Source: Adineta ricciae
Lineage: Eukaryota > Rotifera > Eurotatoria > Adinetida > Adinetidae
Direction of reading: 5' to 3'
DNA length: 64,000 nucleotides
Assembly (NCBI GenBank): GCA_905250025.1
Contig: CAJNOJ010000204.1
Coordinates: forward strand, 124,001 to 188,000
Under the pieces are notes generated by a model. It was not told the origin of the DNA, made no database searches, and was given only the letters and a program-made list of their open reading frames with translations. The translations under genes and the position numbers were made by a program. Below are positions 13,454-25,474 of the stretch, one piece after another (the first letter of the stretch is position 1; the number at the start of each line of letters is the position of its first letter).

Positions 13454-14074
13454 ATGGCTGAATATCCAAAGCATTGGATGGGAAAAATTCGCACCGACTG
13501 TTGTCTACGCTATTGTTTCTTCTTCTTTCTCCTAATGATCAACATTCTCTCTCTTATCGCATTGATAATCGGTTTCGTTTTTCGAGGACAATGTTCAATT
13601 GAGCAAAACATTTCTGTATATCTCATTGTCGCAGGTTTTATCTTTACGATATATTATACACTTTTGTTGGTTTTGGTAAGTCAAAGAAGAGAGATAAGGA
13701 GATTTATAAAATCGAGATGAATCATTTAGATGTTCACTTTAATGCGAGCAGATCCTGTGGATGTTGTCGCTTTAGCAAAGAGAAAACGGCGTGTTTTGGG
13801 AATTAGTATTGGAATTATTTGTTTGTTTATGACTGCCTGGCTTATTGTCGTAAGATTTTTTACTTAGATTAAACAGAAAATGTTTTCTTTTTTGGTTAAT
13901 TAGGGTTGTGTTTGGGTCTTTGGAGCAAAATTAAATGTACAATCAATAGATGCAAGTCTCTCAACGTATTGCAATTCTACGCTGTATGATTTCGCTTTTT
14001 TCTATTGTGTTTTTCTTCTTTTCATTTGTTTTGTTCATTATTTTTCTTTCTGCTGTTTGATGAGACAAACTTAG
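13454..14074 (+). CDS. TMEM272-like four-pass membrane protein
   Basis: Three exons (13454-13675, 13730-13849, 13904-14074), all phase 0, give 170 aa. Four hydrophobic segments are visible: around residues 20-40 (FFFFLLMINILSLIALIIGF), 52-72, 97-115, and a C-terminal one (FYCVFLLFICFVHYFSF). The motif GCVWVFG followed by YCNSTLYDFAF matches my recollection of TMEM272-like proteins (GxVWxF...YCxxTLYxFAF), which are multicopy in bdelloids. Function is unknown. The first in-frame ATG of the exon was chosen as start. Confidence 0.75.
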
Positions 14075-14168
14075 TAACAGAAGATTCGATTATGTTCCTT
14101 TTTTAATATCTCAAACGTGTTCTTAACATGTCATTTAGAGAAAATTTTCAATGAAAAAAAAACAACAG

Positions 14169-14402
14169 TTAGCTGTTTTTTAAGTATCTCATTGTTTGTA
14201 TAATAAATTCGACATCGTCGACAATTCTTTTTATACACTTTGCATTGGCAGCGACATTCATTAAATGAGAATCGGATCCTCCAATTGGAGCTCGGTGTCT
14301 GGTGATCAGTTGTTCTCTATCAAACTGTGAATCAATATTTGTAGATTTTCTTGACTTGACGTCAAACAGAATTTTGTTATCACCGATGTGACGCTTTTCC
14401 AT
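14169..14402 (-). CDS. Possible small hypothetical protein
   Basis: A 77-codon ATG-initiated frame lies convergent to the TMEM272-like gene. It is polar, with a predicted amphipathic C-terminal helix (CIKRIVDDVEFIIQTMRYL). There is no signal peptide, membrane segment or recognisable domain. Composition is compatible with real coding sequence, but nothing independent confirms it; it may be an exon of a larger gene or chance. Confidence 0.3.
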   Translation of the reverse strand: MEKRHIGDNKILFDVKSRKSTNIDSQFDREQLITRHRAPIGGSDSHLMNVAANAKCIKRIVDDVEFIIQTMRYLKNS

Positions 14403-14672
14403 GACGTGAAGTCGGTGGTGTCGTCATTCATATATTGACATGATTAATAAAAAGTATCTGATCAGAATTGTATTTCTAAATAATGTTTTCTAAAATCAGA
14501 CAAAGTCATGAGTCGTAGACAAAAAAAAACATTAGAAATTGGTTTCATATGAAATCATTCATGTTGGAGATTAGAATTTACGAGAAAATATGAGAAAATC
14601 ATTGTATTCTCTTATTCACTTCTTCTCATATAAAAAAAAGGAACGATTTAGAGTTGAGTTCATTGATAAAAG

Positions 14673-15410
14673 ATGATTTCTACGAAGAATGCCATTTCAT
14701 CTGATCGTCTAACAAATTTAAAAGATCAAATCGATTTAGTTCTTTGTCCAATTTGTGGTGATGTTCTCTGGAAACCTGTCACATGTAGTTCATGTGAAAA
14801 TTCTTTTTGTTCTTTTTGTATTGATAAATGGTTGTTCGAACAACAAAAAGAAATTATTCCAAATCTTGATAATGAAACTCATCTGGATTATTCAACGAAA
14901 TCTTTATCATTAACTCGATGTCCATTCAATTGTTCGCCTTATATTCAACGAAATTGTCCGTCGCTATTACGAATAATTTTATCGAAATTGAACATTGAAT
15001 GTCGAAACAAAATCAACGGCTGCCGAGAAATTCTTTCTTATGAACAATTGGAAAAACATCAAGAAGAATGTTGTCCTTATCAAGTTATTCAATGTTCGGG
15101 GTGTAAAAAATTTATTCGGAAAGACGTTTTTGATGAAGAAAATCACTTTTTAATGTGTCGTTATGTGAAATTTCAATGTACAAAATGTGAAAGTGTCTTT
15201 CGACGAGAAGATAAACATGATCGATTTGATTGTATCGAAGGACAAATTCGTTTGTTGGAACAACGATTAATGTTAACGGAACGGAAATATTCGACTATTT
15301 GTGAAATTCAAAGAAAGAAATTGGATATTTTCTATGAAAAGTTTGCGGTTATTGAACAAAATTATGAAATCGACAACGATGATTCAATAGAAAGAACAAA
15401 TGGAGTGTGA
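14673..15410 (+). CDS. RING-type and TRAF-type zinc-finger protein
   Basis: Single exon, 245 aa. Residues ~25-50 hold a RING-like finger (CPICGDVLWKPVTCSSC, then CSFCIDKW), with a later Cys pair (RCPFNCSPY) after an insert of ~30 residues. Residues ~105-190 contain TRAF-type zinc fingers: CRNKINGCREILSYEQLEKH followed by CPYQVIQCSGC, a second H..C unit and C..C pairs. The C-terminal ~60 residues are a predicted coiled coil. RING plus TRAF fingers normally indicate an E3 ubiquitin ligase working in signalling. The MATH domain of true TRAFs is absent, so this resembles the short RING/TRAF-finger proteins expanded in rotifers. A possible poly(A) signal AATAAA is at 15502. Confidence 0.85.
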   Translation: MISTKNAISSDRLTNLKDQIDLVLCPICGDVLWKPVTCSSCENSFCSFCIDKWLFEQQKEIIPNLDNETHLDYSTKSLSLTRCPFNCSPYIQRNCPSLLRIILSKLNIECRNKINGCREILSYEQLEKHQEECCPYQVIQCSGCKKFIRKDVFDEENHFLMCRYVKFQCTKCESVFRREDKHDRFDCIEGQIRLLEQRLMLTERKYSTICEIQRKKLDIFYEKFAVIEQNYEIDNDDSIERTNGV

Positions 15411-15907
15411 ACATAAAAATGAAGTATAACTGTTAAAACATTCAGATTTTTTGCTTTATCGACATTTTGTATGGAAAGTTTTCTTTTGCGACAAAAAAGT
15501 GAATAAATTCATGTTGATTTCTTCGTACAATCAAGAAAATAATTTTGTCTTCATTTACATATTGTTTCGTTCATTGCTGTTAACATAATCTTTGCCAAAT
15601 TAAGGAAATGAGAAAAGATAATTCAGATATTGAAGGATAAACATATGAACTTAGAGAATAAATAGCAATGATTAAAGCTTCGACACACAAATACATAATT
15701 AGACTCTCTCGGAAAGAAACAATCATTTCTATCCAGTTAATAATATATAGGAAAAGATGATTTAACCGATATCGCTTATATAAATGATGGTTATGGATCT
15801 ATTGAAATTCATTTTGTTTTTCTGCATGTACGATTTAGAATGAAAATAGTGAAATAGACGCAGATATCTATATCAATGTAGTGCTTTTTTTTCATGAAAT
15901 ATTCATA
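15411..15907. other. Intergenic
   Basis: 3' region of the RING gene and 5' region of the next gene. No feature beyond a possible poly(A) signal near 15502. Confidence 0.5.
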
Positions 15908-16660
15908 ATGGTAACTGATAGTGTCATAAACGTTATCTACATCGAAGATTATCAAGTTTCCTATAACAATACGCACCTTCATCATTTTACTCATTTACCT
16001 GACAACATAAGTCAAACATCTATTCAACTAACAATGACAAACATCGATGTTAATGTTGAAGGTTTGGATGAACTCGTTGATCGATCATTAACTCGTGTTA
16101 TCGAGGAAATCAATCCAACTCTTGAGAAATTTCAAAATCTTTCTCTTGAACTTATCTCAACATTGGAAACACGCATAAAAGAAAATGTTTCAGAAACACT
16201 TTACTACTTGGAAACTAATTTATTTGTCCTTCTATTCGTAATGATAGTTGTCCTTATTCTTATCCTTATTATGTTTTGGTTACTTGAGACTGTTATGAGA
16301 AATTTTGAGTTCAAATTAGCAACACGAAAATTCATCGGTTTAATATTCTTTACTGCTATATTCATTTGGTTATTCGTTGCCACTACCCTTGCGACGTTTC
16401 CTCCTCCACAACCGATTGATCTTCAAACATTGAAATATATTTTATTTAGTGTGTTATGTATAAGTAGTGCGGTAATGATCTTTATCTGGATACGATGGAT
16501 ATGTATACATCGAAAATGTATTCGCACGTTTTTTGTTAACGAACTTTGTCATTTTCAATCGAAAACATATCCAATCGAATCAATAACAACTATCAAGACA
16601 GTAGTGGACAATATACCAATGGATCCAGTAGCAGGAAACCGAAAGAACACTTTATTTTAA
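15908..16660 (+). CDS. Unknown multi-pass membrane protein
   Basis: One open exon. ATG 15908 gives 250 aa; ATG 16034 (MTNIDVNVEGLDELVD) gives 208 aa and is a plausible alternative start. An N-terminal helical stretch (GLDELVDRSLTRVIEEINPT) precedes three strongly hydrophobic segments: LFVLLFVMIVVLILILIMFW, IGLIFFTAIFIWLFVATTLA and ILFSVLCISSAVMIFIWIRW. A basic cytosolic-looking tail follows. I do not recognise the family. The topology (helical N-terminus, three TMs, basic tail) is the only functional clue. Confidence 0.6.
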   Translation: MVTDSVINVIYIEDYQVSYNNTHLHHFTHLPDNISQTSIQLTMTNIDVNVEGLDELVDRSLTRVIEEINPTLEKFQNLSLELISTLETRIKENVSETLYYLETNLFVLLFVMIVVLILILIMFWLLETVMRNFEFKLATRKFIGLIFFTAIFIWLFVATTLATFPPPQPIDLQTLKYILFSVLCISSAVMIFIWIRWICIHRKCIRTFFVNELCHFQSKTYPIESITTIKTVVDNIPMDPVAGNRKNTLF

Positions 16661-17360
16661 ATGCTATCATATTGTTTGTTTTGTATTACAATTTATTCAA
16701 GAGTGTTGCCTCTGAAAGATCATTATAGTAAAGAATATTCATACTTTCGCCCGATAGAGAAACTATTCCTGACTATAAGAGATCGTCAAAGTACGATAAG
16801 TGCAGATATTCTGCCATTCTTTCTGACAGATAAATCTGAATGATATTATTATGAATAGTTCATGCTTACAAGAAATATGTTCATATGGTCGAACATCAGA
16901 AGTTTGATGGATGAAGTGAAATTTCTAATGAATCATGACAGTTCCGAAGGATGACAAAAACATCATGAGAATAGCCGTTTCTTTTCACGATTCAACGTTT
17001 ACGGAAAACATTTCGTTTCTTTCTTGTTTATTATAATCTTTACTTTCGAGTCAATATATGTGGATTTAAGCACGTCATTGTCTCATCATTGTCCAAATGA
17101 TAATCATCAAAATACGCTGTTACTTTTCCATCATAGTCAGAACTTCTAATGTAAAATATAAAGAAAACAAACTAAATAAATTCAATTTATAAAATTGCAG
17201 TTTTGTTGTGTTAATAAACTTTCTTCGAGTGATTAAATGAGAAATATCGATGAAAAGAATTCAGCAATCAATGATTCATTTGTATTTCGCGATGTTCGCA
17301 CGCGCCGAAAGAACAACATCAACTGAATCATGACATGGATACTAATCTGAATTAATCGAT
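16661..17360. other. Intergenic, beyond the truncated polycystin-like 3' end
   Basis: This is where the remaining membrane helices and pore of a polycystin-1 would be expected on the minus strand. I find no exon with hydrophobic segments or splice-compatible frames. Confidence 0.45.
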
Positions 17361-20300
17361 TTAATTATTTGGTTCTTTTGATAAATACAAGAAAAATGAT
17401 TTCGTACAAACCTGTTCTGAACTAATATCGAGAGAATCGCAGAGTGTACCGAGACTGTCCGTCTTCTTTTTTGTGTTTATCTGTTCCATTTGATCATGGT
17501 AGAGAGCATTCAATGACGCCAACACGAAACGTAAAGTTAAGCAAAAACTACAACGTTGAACTCGTGTGAATTCCTTCGACGGCGAATGCAAAATAATCGA
17601 AAATCGAGGATATCCTTCAGCCAAATAGTGATGCTTTTGTATAGTTCGAAGGTGAGAAAACTGTTGTGCTTGGTCTTCATTTGCCACTTTCGAAATCTGT
17701 TTGATCTATAATACAATAACTTTCTATTAAAATCGTATTCTGAAGTATCAATTACTCGTTCATTGTCTTCTGCAACAGCTATCCATTGTTCAAAAATGAA
17801 ATTGAATGTTTCTATCGTTTTTAAATCACGAAAAATAATGTATTCAAAAAACCAGGATGTTAAATGACCTATTTCACTATTGTCATGCCAGATATAAATA
17901 CAGTTCAATGAACAAAATGATCTATGAGTTTGGAAAATATTTCTTTCAATCATTAATATAAAAAGGAATATGTTCACCTGGAAACAACGATCAGAAATGA
18001 ATCAACACCAGAATGTTCGAAGATTTTGGGATGTGATTGAATAAATGAACGAATTTCTGTCTCATTCTTCTTTCCCAACATCATAAATTGTACCTAACAT
18101 ATGCAGCGTTTCCATCGTTATCAATTTTAATTCAATCTTTTACTTTCAATTTTAATATTGTATCTTTCTGATTATCAATCACCATCATCAATGGTAGCTA
18201 AAGCAGAAATACCTTCATATTTCATCTATTTACAATTGTGTCATTGATACTTTTTGCATATCTTTGTTGTCTTCATAACGTACATAGATCAGCAATATGA
18301 TATAAATAGTGAAGACATAAACAATTGCAACATAGACAGTTTTATTTCGAAGAAAATCCGTATTGGAAAAGCTATAATCCCAATTGATTGGCGCAGGTAA
18401 AACAAGAAAACCACCTGCAAATGTTGTGAGATGATTCGAATAACATTCAGTTTCATTATGATTTGTTCGTGATCCCACCTAAAAAAATCACGTACAGAAA
18501 AGTTTCTCTATCGAAAATATTCTATACTATCAATCCATCTGATTGCCAGTTATTTTTGGAATCAAGATAATAACAACCAGAAACATAAGTACGAAGATTA
18601 TAGTTGGAAGAGAATACAAATGGATCTGTTGGTACGGGCAGAGTGTTGTTTGATCGATTCGAACAAAATGTAATTAGTTCGAAAGAATTCATTTCTCGTA
18701 AACCAAATATCACTGATTGATGGTTAGCTGTCTGTTGATTGTCAAGAAAATAAATGTAATAACTATCATTTGTCAGATCTAAAGTAAGCAGAAGTATTCA
18801 GTCGATGAATTACACTAGTTTCGATGGTTGCACTTACTGTATGGACAAAAGAGTGTCCAACCTGCAATTGTATTGCTCGAACTATCAAATTTGTAGGCCA
18901 AGAAATAAGCTAGACTTGTATTTAAAGGTTCCATTTCAAGATGAAGTGATACAGACAGATTTGGTTTAAATTGATTTAGATTAATGTAGTGCCAGTTAAA
19001 TAGAAGATGTCGAGCAGTAGAATTGATTGCTGTAACATTTTGTAAACTCATCGGTGGAAGAACAAAGTTTTTATCTCGAGGAATGATTAATTTAATAGAT
19101 TGATTGGTTTGAATTGTCAATTCATTTCCATTCCGATCAAATATTGAAAAGGAAAGAGATCGAGAAAGATTTGTATTTGATTGATCAGCAATGGCTAATG
19201 GTTGTATTAATGACTAGAAATAAACAAATAGAATTCAACGTGATCTTTCGGAAAAAGTTAATCGTCAGACTCGAATAGAAATTGTTGTAGAATTGATATT
19301 GGCAAGTGATGATGGAAGGTGAACTTGTGCGTTTTCTGTTAATTGAACGAGTTTATTCGAGAGCGAAGCAACTGATATGGTTTCCAGTGAGAGAAATAAT
19401 GCTGAAGTGTTTATTGTACAATTTTGACCGATGTTTATGTGAGTTTGTAAGATTTTTGTGAGTAATGAGAGAGTTTCCGTTGACTGAGCGTCGATTTGAT
19501 TAGCCGTTTGTTTTTGATAGTAGAAATTTCGGCCATTCTGTATTGTTTGCCACGAATAATCATTTCCGTCAGCAAAGAATTCTTTAGAAAATGAAATAAG
19601 AGTATTCATCATCAAACAGCAAAAAGTCCTACTCAGATCAGACCATTTAAATTCAACATCTGTATCATAATCGTAAGGAAATTCATTCGCACGAGAGAAA
19701 TCTAAATCAAGAGTCGTTATTCGTTGTTGCAATGGTCCATTAATCGCCTAAAAAGACATTTCATAATCGGATGACATCAAACATAGTCAAAGATCCTACA
19801 GTCATAACATTAGAAACACATGTAGCAATTGATTGAACTGCTGCTTGAGTGTCTTCGTAGGAGATCTTGTTCATTATTAAGTACAGTTTCTGTGCTAGTT
19901 GATGACATTTTGCTGAGGCGTTTGTCTACATAGTCACATATGAAAATGAACAATTTACAAAATAAAATAAAGCTATTCGAACAAGTACCGAAAGCAGTCG
20001 TGTAAGCTGATTAGTTGATTGAGTTAGTTGAGCTATGGTTGATGCTTGCAATGTAATTCCCTTTGTAGTAGGTATAATCGGAAGATTTGTGAGAGTAGTC
20101 ATGAGATATTCTCGAATGGTAGCATATGTGTTCATTTGTTTATTGAAATAGAGCATTGTTGATGCATTCGGTAACACATAATTGCTCGAAAAACTGGATT
20201 CTCCGAGTGGCGAAACAAAAACACTGGCAACAGGTATATCTTCTACAAGAAAAAGATTAAAAGAAAGTCATAAGATTAATTCAAAGAAGATACGTACTAG

Positions 20301-23300
20301 TAACAGCATTCTGCAGTTGTTCGTTATTGATTTGGTTTAATTCTTGTGAAAGTATAGTGATAATTTGTTCGACAGTATTCTGATCTCCGGTCGAAAGTAG
20401 CTGAGAGAAGAGATGATTTGTGGATATGTTTGTCCTATTTCGAAAACTATCTATGAGATCACTCAAGATTGTCGTATCTTGAACGATGAGAACTGATGTG
20501 AGATTGAAATCAGTATAACTGTTCAATGTGTCTTGAATCTTCACAAACAGATTCAATCTCGATGTAGTGTTGCTTCCGGCTGGTAATCGAACTTGAAACA
20601 TAGGTACAGAACTGAAAGCGACAAGATTGGCGTTGGATTCATTTTGGTTGTAACCTAAAAGAGTTTCATATGGTTTTGGCATATACAAAATAGAATATAG
20701 ATCATGTTTATAACTTACTATAGAGCGAATAATCGTTGATGCTATTCTCATCGAGCCAGTTGGAACATGTTATTGTAAATAGAGTCATTGTTGTACCATT
20801 AAGAGGATTAATAGAACAAGATCCATTTCGAGGTGGTGCGTTGATGAGAAAATTCAAAGCACTCACACCTATTCCATTCAACGATGAATAAATAACTTCA
20901 AATCTCCAATAAATAATTTGAGGATTGACGAAAAAGATTTCTTTTGCCACAGTGAAATTACTTGTATTCATACCTACAATAGTCAATCATATGTCGAATC
21001 AATAGTTGACGACGGTAGCTTACCAAACAGCCAAATATTTTCATAGGCATTCGTCTGATTCCATCTAATCCATGAAATAAGATTCGATGATCTATTAGTC
21101 AGACTATAATAGATATTCCATGTGATATTAACACTTGTTTGACAATTGTCAATGCAAAGAGAAAACAAAGCCACTTGTGTTGTAGGATTGATTAGTTGAA
21201 ATTCCAGGTTTGACGCGCACATTGTTGATATTACACAGCTAAATAAATTGTGAAGGATGTAAATAACAGAAACGAAATATTGGGAAGCATACCCAACAGC
21301 GACGATTTGAGTGTTGTAATCAACAGTTTGAACAAGTAAATAACCAATGGCTGATGAAGAAGTATTGTAAATGGATAGCATTTTCACCATGAATTGATAT
21401 GTTTGATTAGGACGAAGCGATCTTGAGAGAATTCGTAGCGATGATGAAGGAAATGAAACAACTCCAATATCTGGAAAAAAAAACAGATAAAGCGTTGCAA
21501 TCCAAACAGATTAAAAAATACTTGATCTATTGAAGAAACACGATGAATTGAATACAAGACTTCGAGGATCATCGATTGTCAGTAATGAACCATTTATACT
21601 TGGGAAACTTTCAGAATCCAGTGTGCGACAATAGTATTCATACATCCAGTTCTATATATATAAAGAAATCTATTTAGAAGAAGAAATGTATTCGAAAAAA
21701 GATCTCACGGAAGCATTGAATATGTTTTCATCAGGATCGATTGAATTTGCTCCGGGATCCAGGAGTAGATCTGTAGCATAACCGAATGTAATCGATGACG
21801 TTCCAAATTGAAAAAGATTAACTGTGATGCCTGTTGGAATGATTTGAATATAAGCAGAACTCAATCCAATTAAACTGGATGAAGAAACTAGAGTGACAGT
21901 CAACTTAAATTCATAAATTTCGTTGGGTAAACTTTTAGCAGGAATAAAGAGATCACTGTGAGTTGTGACAATGGTTGGATTGATTTGAACTAAAGATGAA
22001 CAGTTACGGGAACAATTGAACACAGTCCATTGTGTTTGTATGGCTAAAGATTGATTACAACTGGGTTGGATATTCGAACTGATATAAATATCTTTGCTGT
22101 ATTGAAACTGTAATGGCGATAGCAATGTTGAAACATTTGGAATCAATGTCACGATAGGTGGAAAACAACCGGAGTTACTCTGATTAATGACTGATAATGA
22201 AACTGTACTTAGATTGTATGATATTGATGATAACGGTGAAGATTGAAGTAATCCAGTTGTGATTGTAGTTTGTTTAACAGGTACTCCTGAAAACATATAA
22301 TTCCAAAAATTAATCAGATACGATACAGGATATAGATAAGTACAAAATCATGTTACCTTGTGTTGTAGTGGTTTCTATGGCTGCAGAAAAAAAACGGAAA
22401 ACATAGATAGTTAGGAACTATGAGGAAAAAAACTCACCACAAGAATTAGTCATTAAGATAAATTTTTGAATCTGTTGATTAGAGCGATCAGAAACGAAAA
22501 TATTTCCATAACTATCAAAACCAAGCGTTCGTGGTGCATTCAGTTGATTGGACAGCGAACCTGCCACCGGAGTAGAACATCCAACAATACATCGAAAACC
22601 ATAAAGTCCCGAACCAATAATACGATTATTCGATGTATCTACAATAAATAAATAACCACCCCCATCGATAAAGACTCCTGTTGGCATAGTAAGCTGGAAA
22701 CTTCCAGATGTTCCATTCCCAGCTACGGTTGTTCCATTTCTTTGTCCGACTGCAAATTTTTGAATTCTATTATTGAAAGCATCGGCCACATACAGCGAAA
22801 ATTCGGAATCAACGAAAATTCCGTTTGGATGACTAAGCGAATACGCGTCCGAGCCAGCAGTACTATTTCCAGCAACAGTTTCCAATGGGCTCGATCCATT
22901 GCTTAATGACATTTTCACTACTTCATGCAGATCATCATAGGATATATATAAAGTGTCATTGAGATCAATGAAAATTCCAAGAGTTTGCGCACTGATATTT
23001 GTGACGAGTTCACTCTGTGATCCGTTTGACGTCCATTTCAGAAGTTGACTGTTCTTACCATTGTCAACATATATATCACCATTGTTTGCGACAAATACAG
23101 CGCCTGGACTATTTAAATTGCCAGATAACGTGTGAATAAGATTACTGCTATTTCCAGACCATATGTAGATTGTATTGGAACGTTGTGAAGTGGCATAGAT
23201 AATATTGTTGATGTCAACAAATAGACCAAATAAGTCGTTGATATTGTTGGCGAATGTAATACCATTTGGGTTCCACGTTGCATTTGGACAAAACGTCAAC

Positions 23301-23432
23301 TGGTTGAAGAATGAACCTGAAAAATAATAGACTAGCGCTTTTCATATTTCTATTGGGAATATACTTACCTACAACTGGATTGCCAATGAACGAAAGGATT
23401 AACGAAAAAACGAGATGACATGAGTACCACAT
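17361..23432 (-). CDS. NHL-REJ-GAIN/GPS-TM-PLAT polycystin-1-like protein, C-terminally short
   Basis: Nineteen exons were traced (23432-23369, 23316-22438, 22380-22357, 22286-21709, 21651-21522, 21470-21293, 21238-21024, 20973-20719, 20654-20298, 20242-19989, 19925-19800, 19747-19271, 19213-18838, 18778-18528, 18478-18251, 18197-18144, 18093-17978, 17921-17756, 17705-17361). They sum to 5073 nt, 1690 aa, with matching phases. Order: signal peptide; NHL-type propeller (~1-315, e.g. GIFVDSEFSLYVADAFNNRI); REJ region (~325-890); GAIN-like region and GPS (CYYLDSK..W, then CYSNHLTTFAGGF); TM1 (VYVAIVYVFTIYIILLIYV); PLAT domain (IYIWHDNS, WFFEYIIFRDLKTIETF); and a post-PLAT segment with polycystin signature EFTRVQRCSFCL. 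The reading frame then stops; the ~9 further TMs of polycystin-1 are absent. Polycystin-1 is a ciliary receptor/channel subunit; here only an autoproteolysable receptor part could be made. The 54-nt exon 18197-18144 is the least certain. Upstream in-frame codons reach 23546. Confidence 0.85.
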
Positions 23433-23638
23433 AATTAATATGTTTGCTGATTCAGGAAAAATCAATTTTAGTTGAGCGGAAAAGAATATAGACAAACGCT
23501 TATATATTTTCAGACAGTGACTGTTTGTCTTCGTTGCGCCAGACAAAATTGATTATGTACGAATGATTGTTTTATGTTTCTGATTGAAATACACATTGCC
23601 GTAGCGAAATAAAACTAAACATAATATCGGATCCGACG

Positions 23639-24073
23639 TAAAGCAAACAACAATGTCCTTTTCATTCATATATTTTAAATTTACTGGGTGATCGCCGACC
23701 TTTTGTAAAATTTATAAACGAAACATTAATCATCTCGGATGAGTTTCTGGTGATATCTCCTCATTTTGAAGGATGTGACCCGAGCGCGATTATGATTTCG
23801 AAATTAGATAAACATTTTACTGAATGGAGGCTTCGGAAATGAAACTGTTGTGTACNTAAAGCAAACAACAATGTCCTTTTCATTCATATATTTTAAATTT
23901 ACTGGGTGATCGCCGACCTTTTGTAAAATTTATAAACGAAACATTAATCATCTCGGATGATTTTCTGGTGATATCTCCTCATTTTGAAGGATGTGACCCG
24001 AGCGCGATTATGATTTCGAAATTAGATAAACATTTTACTGAATGGAGGCTTCGGAAATGAAACTGTTGTGTAC
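23639..24073. repeat. 217-bp direct duplication either side of an N (assembly gap)
   Basis: Bases 23639-23855 and 23857-24073 are the same 217-bp sequence with a single difference (GATGAGTTT versus GATGATTTT), separated by one N at 23856. This is the pattern of two overlapping contig ends joined without merging, so the duplication is probably not biological. Confidence 0.9.
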
Positions 24074-25474
24074 AATGTACAACTTTGCGGGATCATGGTA
24101 TGCACTTCGAAATTGTACTTTCTATTTCCAACTTGAAGAAGACAAACAAGAAAGAAGAAAAAAATGAGTCCGTAATAAATATACAAATATAAAATTTATG
24201 AAATGATAACAATACAATCGAAAAATGTGCGTGGGAATATGTTAAACATCGTTCGATAGAAGTGCATTGTAAATAGTGCAAAGTTTGGAATTTTATCATA
24301 ATGAATGCCAAAACTTCGGATTTTATCCAAAAGTTAGATGTGCTGCAAAAAGTGTATCATATATACGACACAAGAAGTCATAGAAAAATATCAATAGTTC
24401 TTTCAGTAACTGAGGAGTCGATCTCCCAATTTGTCTCATCTTCGAACGTCAGTAAAATTCTGATGCAACAGAGAACTTTATCACCATCAATTTAGCCTTT
24501 TAGAAGTTAGCATGTAAATCAACGGTAGAAAGTACACTAATTAGTTTGAGTAATCCGTTCACTTTCTTACGTTCATATACTATAATACTGAGATGTTTGA
24601 AATCTATTCCTAGTAACATAATGTTGACACTTTAACTCTCTTCAAGCGAAGTAGAGATTTTAACAAAAATTTTGTTAACGTTAACGCATACAAAGAGGAT
24701 TCGGGTGAGTTTCACCCAAGTCCATCGGATCACACTCATTGTCGTAATCTCCACGCAAACTTTAGTTACGGTATCTATAATAAAGATCTATAAATAGCAG
24801 ATGGGTGGTCTGAGTGAAAAACACATACACCCTTAATCTCAAGATGAACTGTTTCGTGTTCTTGATGACCCCGGATCCTTTGTTTATTTGTTTTAGCGAT
24901 ATAATGGTATTGTCAATCATAAACTATTGCTTATACAATAATCTCATATTCGAGAATTGTAATCAGACGTTCAACTATTCAGTGATTGATCTTGACGTAT
25001 CCTCATAATATCTTTGCTATCGAAATAAACTTCCAGTTATCATAACTACAAAAATAGCACACGTACAATGAATCATAAGTATAATTTTTTACTTATATGA
25101 ATAGTTTTTAGCCCGTTACTTTTATCATTACCAAAGTAAAAAAAGACGTCATTTCCTAATGTTTTATTACTTTAAATGCGTCAGATATTCATTTCTTATA
25201 ACGTCGATATTTTGCATTACGTTAATGAACATGTTTTAAAAAAATCTGTCCTAATTTCTTCAGTTCATTTTTTATTTCTCACAAGAGGTAAAGTTCATAT
25301 TTATAATAAGAAAAAACTTTGCTTCTTTTCAGGAAGAATATTTTTCCAATCAGAAACAATTTCCTAAATATATCGTCAACTTTTCTTCAAGAAAAAATGG
25401 ACAGGAAATATGTAATATTTTTATCAATTTTTCTGAATTATTCGTATTCATTTGCTCTTCATATCATTTCAACA
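24074..25474. other. Intergenic
   Basis: No gene is supported. Small frames (for example around 24301-24495) have no domain signature. The last ~100 bases are in frame with the following gene and include an upstream ATG at 25397. Confidence 0.5.

Noticed and set aside
16546-16843. Two small plus-strand frames overlapping the end of the unknown membrane protein
   Set aside because: Out-of-frame shadows with no independent start context or domain.
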